Below, one piece after another: positions 5,220 through 12,036 of a DNA stretch of 13,073 nucleotides. The notes below the pieces were generated by a model that saw only the letters and a program-made list of their open reading frames with translations, did no database searches and was not told the DNA's origin. A program made the translations under genes and the position numbers. Origin of the DNA: JBDHAC01 sp039589195 (GTDB taxonomy: Bacteria; Gemmatimonadota; Gemmatimonadetes; Palauibacterales; Palauibacteraceae); NCBI GenBank assembly GCA_039589195.1, contig JBDHHV010000099.1, forward strand, positions 1 through 13,073. The letters run 5' to 3'. Positions within the stretch are counted from its first letter, which is position 1; every line of letters starts with the position of its first letter.

Positions 5220-7735
5220 TCGGGCTCGGAGACAGGAGATTCCGTCTCGGCTTCGGCTGGGGAGTCCGCCTCGACACCTTCGGAATCATCCCCCTCCGGC
5301 AGAGCGTCGTCGCTGATCACCCGGGCCACATCGACCAGCTCGTCGCCATCGTCCAGGTTGATGAGGCGCACCCCCTGCGTGTTCCGGCCGATCACACGAA
5401 TCTCCGCCGTGGGTTGTCGGTTGATGACGCCGTTTCGCGTCACGAGCATCAGCTCGTCGTCATCGGTGACTTCCTTGACTGCCACCACCCGGCCGGTCCT
5501 CTCGACCGTCTTGAGATTGATCAGTCCTTTTCCGCCGCGACGCTGGGAGCGGTAATCTTCGATCTTGCTTCGCTTCCCCATCCCCCGATCCGTGACCGTG
5601 AGGAGCGTCGCATCCCGCTGGACGACGACCATTCCGATCACCTCGTCGCCCTTACCGAGCCTGATGCCACGGACCCCCTGCGTGGCGCGGCCCATCTGGC
5701 GGACGTCCTCCTCACCGAAGCGAATCGCCATCCCACCCCGGGTTCCGAGGAAGACGGTGTTCGACCCGTCCGTGAGCTGGACATCGATCAGGCGGTCACC
5801 CTCTACGATGTTGATGGCGATGATCCCGGTGGAACGGACGTTCGCATATTCGGCCAGGCTGGTCTTCTTCACGAGCCCGTTCCGGGTGGCGAAGATCAGG
5901 TGCCGATCTTCGCTGAACTCGCGTACGCGCACGATCGACGCGATCTCGTCGTTCTTGTCGATCCTGAGGAGGTTCACGATCGGCTTGCCGCGCGCGGTAC
6001 GACCGGCCGGCGGGATCTGATACACCTTCAGCCAGTAGCACTGCCCCGAGGTCGTGAAGATCATGAGGTAGTCGTGCGTCGAGGCGAGAAAGACGCCCTC
6101 GACCCAGTCCTCCTCCCTGGTGCTCATGCCGGCGATCCCCCTTCCCCCGCGCCGCTGCTGGCGGTACACGTCCGGGGGGACGCGCTTCACGTATCCGGCG
6201 TGGCTCACCGTGATCACCATGTCCTCCTCGGCGATCAAATCCTCCTCGCTGAAATCGGCCGTGAAGTCGAGGATCTCGGTGCGCCGGTCGTCTCCGTACT
6301 TCTCCGCCATCTCGCGAAGCTCGTCGCGCACGATCGTCATGCGCCGTTCCCGCGAGCTGAGGATCGCCTTCAGCGCCGTAACATTGGCCCGAACCTCTTC
6401 CAACTCCGTTTCCAGCTCCTCGATCGCCAGACCCGTCAAGCGGGCCAAGCGCATGTTGAGAATCGACTCGGCCTGTCGCTCGCTCAGCTCGAACCGCACC
6501 CGTAGCTGCTCTTCGGCCGCGCCCCGGTCACGGGCCTTGCGGATGATCTGGATCACTTCGTCGATGTTGTCGACCGCGATCTTGAGCCCCTCCAGGACGT
6601 GCTCGCGGTCCTCGGCCGCGGCGAGCTCGAACTTGCTGCGCCGCTCGACCACCTCGTGGCGGTGCTCGAGGAAGTGCTCCAGCATCTCCCGGAGCGGCAT
6701 CACCCTTGGGACCCCACCTACCAGGGCCAGCATGATGACGCCGAAAGTCGACTGCATCTGGGTGTGCTTGTAGAGCTGGTTCAGGACGATCTGCGGGATG
6801 GCATCCCGCTTCAGCTCGATCACCAGGCGAATCCCGTCGCGGTCCGACTCGTCCCGCAGATCGGAGATGTCCTCGACTCTCTTGTCCCGGACGAGCTGGG
6901 CGATCTGCTCGATCAGGCGGGTCTTGTTGACCATGAACGGGATCTCGGTGATGACGATCTGCTCGCCTCCCCGAGCCCGGTCCTCGATGTGCGCGCGCGC
7001 GCGCATCGAGATTCGGCCACGCCCATCACGGTACGCCTCCAGGATCCCCTGGCGCCCGTAGATGAACCCTCCGGTCGGAAAGTCCGGGCCCTGCACGCAC
7101 TCCTGGATTTCCTCCAGCCCCGCCTCGGGATCCTCGATCAAGAGCTCACACGCGGCCACGATCTCTCGCAGGTTGTGCGGAGGTATGTTGGTGGCCATCC
7201 CGACCGCGATCCCCGACGACCCGTTCACCAACAGGTTCGGCATGCGGCCCGGGAGCACGGTGGGCTCCTGGAGCCGGTCGTCGAAGTTCGGGCTGAAGTC
7301 GACCGTTTCCTTGTCGATGTCGGTGAGCAACTCCATGGCGATCGTGGCGAGGCGCGATTCCGTGTATCGGTACGCGGCCGCGCTGTCGCCATCGATCGAT
7401 CCGTAATTGCCCTGGCCGTCGACGAGGGGATAACGGAGCGAAAAATCCTGAACCATGCGGACGAGCGAGTCGTACACCGCGCTGTCACCGTGCGGGTGGT
7501 ACTTGCCCAGCACGTCCCCCACGACCGTCGCGCTCTTCTTGTAGGGGCGGGTCGGCGTGAGCCCGGCCTCGTGCATCGCGTACAGAATCCGGCGGTGAAC
7601 GGGCTTCAGTCCGTCGCGAACGTCGGGTAGCGCTCTCTGCACGATGACGCTCATCGAATAGTCGATGAACGAGTCGCGCATCTCGTCCTCGAGCAGTCGC
7701 GGCTGGATGCGGTCTACGGTCTCGGAGGTCTCCAT
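5216..7735 (-). CDS. gyrA: DNA gyrase subunit A
   Basis: GyrA is the DNA breakage-reunion subunit of gyrase, working as A2B2 with GyrB to introduce negative supercoils using ATP. The 839-residue product starts METSETVDRI, continues into the diagnostic segment with IDYSMSVIVQRALPDVRDGL, and carries catalytic Y124 (AYRYTESRL). The quinolone-determining loop HPHGDSAVYD keeps S85 and D89, equivalent to E. coli S83 and D87, so no classical target resistance change is visible. The C-terminal beta-pinwheel carries the GyrA box QRRGGRG at 527-533 and a second, QRRGGKG at 731-737. Residues of about 808-839 form an acidic tail. The ATG at 7735 is chosen for AAGGAG just upstream and family start position; an in-frame opening to 7843 has no family-like sequence. 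No gyrB is adjacent. The gene follows a 188-bp gap, so it probably has its own promoter. Confidence 0.98.
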   Translation of the reverse strand: METSETVDRIQPRLLEDEMRDSFIDYSMSVIVQRALPDVRDGLKPVHRRILYAMHEAGLTPTRPYKKSATVVGDVLGKYHPHGDSAVYDSLVRMVQDFSLRYPLVDGQGNYGSIDGDSAAAYRYTESRLATIAMELLTDIDKETVDFSPNFDDRLQEPTVLPGRMPNLLVNGSSGIAVGMATNIPPHNLREIVAACELLIEDPEAGLEEIQECVQGPDFPTGGFIYGRQGILEAYRDGRGRISMRARAHIEDRARGGEQIVITEIPFMVNKTRLIEQIAQLVRDKRVEDISDLRDESDRDGIRLVIELKRDAIPQIVLNQLYKHTQMQSTFGVIMLALVGGVPRVMPLREMLEHFLEHRHEVVERRSKFELAAAEDREHVLEGLKIAVDNIDEVIQIIRKARDRGAAEEQLRVRFELSERQAESILNMRLARLTGLAIEELETELEEVRANVTALKAILSSRERRMTIVRDELREMAEKYGDDRRTEILDFTADFSEEDLIAEEDMVITVSHAGYVKRVPPDVYRQQRRGGRGIAGMSTREEDWVEGVFLASTHDYLMIFTTSGQCYWLKVYQIPPAGRTARGKPIVNLLRIDKNDEIASIVRVREFSEDRHLIFATRNGLVKKTSLAEYANVRSTGIIAINIVEGDRLIDVQLTDGSNTVFLGTRGGMAIRFGEEDVRQMGRATQGVRGIRLGKGDEVIGMVVVQRDATLLTVTDRGMGKRSKIEDYRSQRRGGKGLINLKTVERTGRVVAVKEVTDDDELMLVTRNGVINRQPTAEIRVIGRNTQGVRLINLDDGDELVDVARVISDDALPEGDDSEGVEADSPAEAETESPVSEPD
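6983..7008. repeat. 26-bp near-perfect palindrome with alternating GC tract inside gyrA
   Basis: Arms CTCGATG (6983-6989) and CATCGAG (7002-7008) are exact inverse complements. They flank a self-complementary GCGCGCGCGC core at 6991-7000, with one mismatched pair (6990/7001). Positions 6987-7004 alternate purine and pyrimidine for 18 nt, a pattern known to favour Z-DNA under negative supercoiling. The segment encodes gyrA residues of about 243-252 (SMRARAHIED). Confidence 0.8.
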
Positions 7736-7738
7736 GGA

Positions 7739-7744
7739 CTCCTT
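7739..7744 (-). promoter_or_regulatory. Ribosome binding site of gyrA
   Basis: Minus strand reads GGAAAGGAGTCC then ATG at 7735. AAGGAG ends 3 nt before the start codon, slightly close but strong in sequence. It fixes the start 36 codons inside the longest open frame. Confidence 0.65.
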
Positions 7745-7874
7745 TCCGTGCTTTGTTGAGCGTTGTCGTTCGGGCGATGAAGAGGATCCCGGAATCCCAC
7801 GATGACGGGCTCCTGAAAGGCGCTCTCGGGCGGGCGGGCCCAACGCGGCTCACGTGCGCGCAAGCGTAGGCCTG

Positions 7875-7897
7875 CCGGGAATAATCTACCTTCCCGG
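7875..7897 (-). terminator. Inverted repeat after the glycosyltransferase gene; weak terminator or operator candidate
   Basis: CCGGGAA (7875-7881) and TTCCCGG (7891-7897) form a perfect 7-bp stem with a 9-nt loop, 26 bp downstream of the glycosyltransferase stop. No T-run follows on the minus strand, so it is a poor intrinsic terminator. An operator upstream of gyrA is an equal possibility. Confidence 0.25.
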
Positions 7898-7923
7898 AGG
7901 GTCTGACGCGACTCTGAATCAGA

Positions 7924-8958
7924 TCAGGCGACGGCCCGATACCGCTCGATCTCCCGCAGCCCCATTCCGTCCAGCGTGCCCCGTATCTCCGCCCTCGCTC
8001 CCGGCGATCCAACGGCGATCAAGACGTATGTCGCCGCCGATAGCCTGCCCATCAACTGGCCGGGATCCAGCACCGGTGCGCCGTGCACGATCTGTCCGAT
8101 CTTGCGTGGGTCCAGATCCACAAACGCGGTGATCTGGGGCGATCCGCTCTGCTCCGCGAAACGGCGCGCGAACCGCTTGCCGACCCGGCCTGCGCCCCAG
8201 ATGACGATCTCCTGCTCCGGCGGCAGGAAGGCCCGCACGAGGTGGTGCGCCTTACAGCGTTGGAAGGCGGAGGCCGTGTAGCGCTCCGACGTCATCGAGA
8301 GCCGGTCCGGATGAACTCTCCAGTCCAGCAGCACGCGGTCGACGTTCGCCAGCCGGAAGCCCCCGGCGTGGAGTCGGAGCACCAGGTCGTAGTCCTCCGG
8401 CCAGTCCACGGTCCGATAGCCTCCCACGGCCTCGACCGCCTCGCGCCGGAGGACGAGCGTCGGGTGCGCGATCGGGCACTCGACGAACAGATCACGCGTA
8501 ATCTCGGCGGACTCGGTGAGTCCGTTCAGCCACCGCTCGTACCTGCGGTAGCCCGTCCCCAGCGCAGCGCGGGGGAAGAAACGGATTCGCGAGCCACAGC
8601 CGGCCAGATCGGGGCATCTCTGAAGGAGCTCTAGCTGTGTCGCCAGGCGTTCCGGGTGAGCGACATCGTCGGCGTCCATCCTGGCCAGAAAACGCCCACG
8701 AGCGCTTGCCATCGCGCGCCGCAGGGCGTCCACGATGCCGAGACCCGCGCCTTCGATGACGCGTACCCGTTGATCCCGCCGGGCCCAGACGCGCAGACGG
8801 TCCGGAGTTTCATCGCGCGAGCCGTCGTCCACGGCCAGCAACTCGAAGAGGGGCTCCGTCTGGCCTAGCAGGCTCTCGATGCACGGATCCAAGAACTCCG
8901 CCGCATCGCGACAGGGGAGGAGGACCGACAATCGTGGTGCGGTCGAGAGGCTCTCCAC
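7924..8958 (-). CDS. Family-2 glycosyltransferase fused to a C-terminal Rossmann-type domain
   Basis: The 344-residue protein joins two modules. Residues 10 to about 215 are a GT-A fold inverting glycosyltransferase: VDDGS at 43-47, the metal/nucleotide-sugar DADD at 95-98, and a likely catalytic-base region PEDYD at 187-191. Residues of about 248-344 look like a Rossmann domain with GAGRVG at 255-260, an acidic strand end FVDLDPRKIGQ at 279-289, and VLIAVGSPGARAEI at 312-325. This resembles the sugar-nucleotide or NAD-binding modules of PglD-like proteins. No membrane segment is seen, so it probably acts at the inner face of the membrane on a surface glycan, acceptor unknown. The GTG at 8958 immediately follows the uvrA stop TGA with no spacer, so translation is likely coupled to uvrA. 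The functional link to DNA repair is unclear and may be only transcriptional. Confidence 0.88.
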   Translation of the reverse strand: MESLSTAPRLSVLLPCRDAAEFLDPCIESLLGQTEPLFELLAVDDGSRDETPDRLRVWARRDQRVRVIEGAGLGIVDALRRAMASARGRFLARMDADDVAHPERLATQLELLQRCPDLAGCGSRIRFFPRAALGTGYRRYERWLNGLTESAEITRDLFVECPIAHPTLVLRREAVEAVGGYRTVDWPEDYDLVLRLHAGGFRLANVDRVLLDWRVHPDRLSMTSERYTASAFQRCKAHHLVRAFLPPEQEIVIWGAGRVGKRFARRFAEQSGSPQITAFVDLDPRKIGQIVHGAPVLDPGQLMGRLSAATYVLIAVGSPGARAEIRGTLDGMGLREIERYRAVA

Positions 8959-11868
8959 TCAACCGGATGCCGGTGAGCTCGAGCGCGCGCCGAGGTCCGC
9001 GCTCGAGGGGTGCCGTCTCAGATACGCTCCGGTTCGCGACTCGGACGCGTCGAGGATTCGAGAGGGGGGGCCGGCCGCCACCACGGAGCCACCCTCGTCA
9101 GCGGCACCCGGCCCCAAGTCCACGATCCAGTCGGCCTGTGCGATCACGTCGAGATTGTGCTCGATCACGATGACCGTGTGGCGCTCGGCGACGAGCTGCC
9201 TGAGCACCCTGCACAGCGTATCCACCTCGCCCACGCCAAGCCCGACCGTAGGCTCGTCCAGAATGTAGACCCGCCGGCCCGCCCGGCGCGGTCGTGCCAG
9301 CTCACGCGCGATCTTCAGTCGCTGAGCCTCGCCGCCGGACAGGGTCGTGGCGGGTTGGCCCAGACGTAGGTACCCGAGTCCGACCCGCTGGAGTTGCCAC
9401 AGCGTCTCGCCCAGCCGGTCCTGGCGGATGAAGAAGCGGATCGCCTCGTCGACCGTTAGCTCCAGAACGTCCTTGACGCTGTGGCCACGGTACTGGATCT
9501 CCAACACGTCGGCGCGGAATCGCGCTCCACCGCACGCCTCGCACGGGACGGCCACATCGGCCAGAAACACCATCTCGACGATCTCCTCGCCGGCTCCCTT
9601 GCAGACCTCGCACCGCCCCCCCGGACGATTGAAGCTGAAATAGCCAGGGCCGTAGCCATGCTTTCGTGCCTCGGTCTGGGCGGCGAACAGCCGACGGATC
9701 TCGCCGAAAGCGCCGATGTAGGTCGCCGGGTTCGAGCGCGAAGTCCGCCCGATAGGCCGCTGGTCCACGAGCACCACGGCCTCGATGGCCGAGGTCCCAT
9801 CGAGGCGCTCGAACGTGCCCTCCGCTTCGCCCAGGTGAGTCTTGGCGCTCGCCCGCCCACCCAGGGCGCGCTCCAGCCCGTGGTACAGAACGTGGCGAAT
9901 CAGCGTCGATTTCCCCGACCCGGACACGCCCGACACGGCAATCAGTGCGCCGAGGGGTAGATCCACGTCGACCCCGCGAAGGTTGTGCAGGGACGCGCCA
10001 CGCAGGTGGAGCCAGCCGCCCTCTCCCACCTCACGACGTGCACGGGACGGTGTGTCGAGCCGGCCAACGGCCCTCGCCGCCAGTGCGTTCCCGGTGCTCG
10101 TGTCGGCCTGCAACAGCTCCGGCCAACCGCCCTCGAACACCACCTCACCTCCCCGCTCTCCAGCTCCCGGCCCGAGCTCGACGATTCGATCGGCCCGCTC
10201 GAGGACGGCGGGCTCGTGCTCGACGACCAACACCGTGTTCCCACGGTCGCCGAGCCGCTCCAGCACGTTGACGAAGCGCTCGATATCGTATGCGTGGAGT
10301 CCGATGGTGGGCTCGTCCAGCACATACAGCGTGTCCACCAGCTGGCTGCCCAGGCAGCTCGCGAGCCGGATCCGCTGCATCTCGCCACCCGACAGCGTGC
10401 GCGCCTGGCGGTCGAGCGTCAGGTACCCGAGTCCGACGTCATCCAGAAATCGGAGCCGGTCGGCAATCTCGCGGTGGATGGTGTGCGCCACCTTGCGCTC
10501 GAACGGCGTCAGCTCGATCTGCTCCAGCCAGGCTCGGAGCGCGGAGATCCTGAGGCCCGCCGCCGCAGCGATCGTGAGATCTCCGACCCGGACGTTCAGC
10601 GCCTCGGGCTCGAGTCGGGTGCCGGAACACCGGGGACATGGCTGCGGGAGCTGATACTGCCGCAGGAACATGCGGATGTAGGGCTTATACCGCTTCCGCT
10701 CCTTAGAGCGGAGAAACGGGATCGCCCCCCGAAAACCATCACCACCGTCCAGGAGCTGCCGGCGCGCCCGCTCGGAGAGGTCGCGCCACGGAGTGTCCAT
10801 GTCGATCCCGGCATCCTCGGCGAATCGCCGGAGCGTGGCCCGCTCGCGTCGGTAGCGGGGCTTTGCCCATGGATCGATCGCACCCTCGGTCAGAGAACGG
10901 CCGGTATCGGGTGCGATGAGCTCGGGTGCGTACTCGAGAGTCGCCCCGAAACCGGTGCATTCCGTGCAGGCGCCGGCCGGGCTGTTGAAGCTGAACAGGA
11001 CCGGCCGAGGCTCGGGAAACTCGCGCCCGCACTCGACGCACCGAAATGCCTCGGTGAACGCGTGCCGCTCTGCGGTCCGCGGATCGGATACGCCCTCGGG
11101 CAAGCGCAACACGACGGCGTGGCCAGCCCCTTCGGCGAATGCAGCCGCCAGCGAGTCGGTCAGCCGCTCCCTCTCTTCCGGGTCGACGCGGGCCCGGTCC
11201 ACCACGACGAGAAGATCTCCCGTCTTCGGCAGATCGATCGCGGGCTCGGCGTCGGACGCTCCCTTCGCCACGTCCTCCCCGGCTGCGCCCTCCTCCGCCA
11301 GGTCGGGCAGATACAGCTCGTCCCCATCGACCAGCACCCGCAAGTAGCCCTGCGCCTGTAGGTTCGACACGGCCAGCGCGTGGGTGATCTCGGCACTGAA
11401 GCGGAACGGGAACGCCACGTAGATGCGGGTTCCCTCACCCCAGGCCAGGATCCGATCTGCTGCGGTCTGAACGGTGTCGGGAACGACGAGTCGCTCGCAC
11501 TCCGGGCACACCGTGCGGCCGACACGGGCCCACAGCAGCCGCAGATAGTCGTACACTTCGGTAACGGTACCCACCGTCGAGCGGCTCGACTGAACCGTAT
11601 TCCGTTGATCGATCGAGACCGCCGGACTCACGCCCTCGATGCGGTCCACCGCCGGCTTCGGCATCCGCTCGAGGAACTGCTTCGCATACGTCGAGAGCGA
11701 CTCCACATACCGCCTCTGTCCCTCGGCGTAGATCGTATCGAACGCGAGCGTGGATTTGCCGGACCCGGACGGCCCGGTCACGACGGTGAGCGCCCGGTGT
11801 GGCAGGTCCAGGTCGACGCCCTTGAGGTTGTGCTGTCGAGCGCCGCGTACACGGATGACGTTGACCAT
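8959..11868 (-). CDS. uvrA: Excinuclease ABC subunit A (UvrA), variant lineage
   Basis: UvrA is the damage-recognition ATPase of nucleotide excision repair that loads UvrB. The 969-residue product has two ABC cassettes. The first has Walker A GPSGSGKST (32-40), signature LSGGEMQR (492-499) and Walker B VLDEP (516-520). The second has Walker A GVSGSGKST (647-655), signature LSGGEAQR (843-850) and Walker B ILDEP (869-873). Six CXXC pairs (121/124, 277/280, 301/304, 411/414, 753/756, 776/779) fit three zinc sites. The region of about 130-270 where UvrB binds is present, so this is not the short drug-resistance UvrA2 type. Departures from textbook UvrA are SSRSTVGT after the first Q-loop, KRYKPYIRMFLRQYQ before CPRC, and EPTVGLG where EPTTGLH is usual. 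ATG at 11868 is chosen because UvrA similarity starts at once (NVIRVRGARQHNLK); no good Shine-Dalgarno is seen. An in-frame extension to 11982 would run through the divergent promoter region. Confidence 0.95.
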   Translation of the reverse strand: MVNVIRVRGARQHNLKGVDLDLPHRALTVVTGPSGSGKSTLAFDTIYAEGQRRYVESLSTYAKQFLERMPKPAVDRIEGVSPAVSIDQRNTVQSSRSTVGTVTEVYDYLRLLWARVGRTVCPECERLVVPDTVQTAADRILAWGEGTRIYVAFPFRFSAEITHALAVSNLQAQGYLRVLVDGDELYLPDLAEEGAAGEDVAKGASDAEPAIDLPKTGDLLVVVDRARVDPEERERLTDSLAAAFAEGAGHAVVLRLPEGVSDPRTAERHAFTEAFRCVECGREFPEPRPVLFSFNSPAGACTECTGFGATLEYAPELIAPDTGRSLTEGAIDPWAKPRYRRERATLRRFAEDAGIDMDTPWRDLSERARRQLLDGGDGFRGAIPFLRSKERKRYKPYIRMFLRQYQLPQPCPRCSGTRLEPEALNVRVGDLTIAAAAGLRISALRAWLEQIELTPFERKVAHTIHREIADRLRFLDDVGLGYLTLDRQARTLSGGEMQRIRLASCLGSQLVDTLYVLDEPTIGLHAYDIERFVNVLERLGDRGNTVLVVEHEPAVLERADRIVELGPGAGERGGEVVFEGGWPELLQADTSTGNALAARAVGRLDTPSRARREVGEGGWLHLRGASLHNLRGVDVDLPLGALIAVSGVSGSGKSTLIRHVLYHGLERALGGRASAKTHLGEAEGTFERLDGTSAIEAVVLVDQRPIGRTSRSNPATYIGAFGEIRRLFAAQTEARKHGYGPGYFSFNRPGGRCEVCKGAGEEIVEMVFLADVAVPCEACGGARFRADVLEIQYRGHSVKDVLELTVDEAIRFFIRQDRLGETLWQLQRVGLGYLRLGQPATTLSGGEAQRLKIARELARPRRAGRRVYILDEPTVGLGVGEVDTLCRVLRQLVAERHTVIVIEHNLDVIAQADWIVDLGPGAADEGGSVVAAGPPSRILDASESRTGAYLRRHPSSADLGARSSSPASG

Positions 11869-12036
11869 GCCGCATGATGGCCGAACCGGGAGGAAGGCGC
11901 CAACGTGTTCGGTCGGTGGAAGCTCGGGCGGGGCCCGGCTATCTTCCGCCGACTTCACGCGGAGGCGCTCGGTTTCCGGCATGGAACGCGGGGAACCCGG
12001 GAGGCGCGTCCAGCGCGCTCAGGACGGCCAGGCGGA
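11869..12036. promoter_or_regulatory. Divergent intergenic region between uvrA and the ABC exporter
   Basis: These 168 bp separate the two divergent start codons and should carry both promoters. On the plus strand TATCTT at 11940-11945 is a weak -10 candidate, with TGGAAG at 11917-11922 a poor -35 at 17-bp spacing. No convincing minus-strand promoter or LexA-like palindrome was found for uvrA. Confidence 0.35.

Larger units (their letters stand above)
7736..7923 (-). promoter_or_regulatory. gyrA upstream region (probable promoter zone)
   Basis: This 188-bp gap between the glycosyltransferase stop and the gyrA ATG is the longest non-coding stretch in the window. It should hold the gyrA promoter and perhaps the end of the uvrA-glycosyltransferase transcript. 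A -10-like TAGATTAT lies in the loop of the inverted repeat at 7875-7897, but I find no well spaced -35 match, so no promoter is called precisely. No RNA gene or protein-like frame is evident. Confidence 0.4.

Noticed and set aside
5414..6505. A 363-codon plus-strand frame opposite gyrA
   Set aside because: It is a shadow of gyrA codon bias; composition is His/Asp/Arg-rich without domain features.
7736..7843. 36-codon N-terminal extension of GyrA
   Set aside because: The extension has no GyrA-like sequence, and a good Shine-Dalgarno lies directly before the ATG at 7735.
9985..11361. A 458-codon plus-strand frame opposite uvrA
   Set aside because: It is entirely antisense to strongly conserved uvrA motifs, and the translation shows no recognisable family.
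11869..11982. 38-codon N-terminal extension of UvrA
   Set aside because: UvrA family similarity starts at the ATG at 11868, and the extension would occupy the divergent promoter region.
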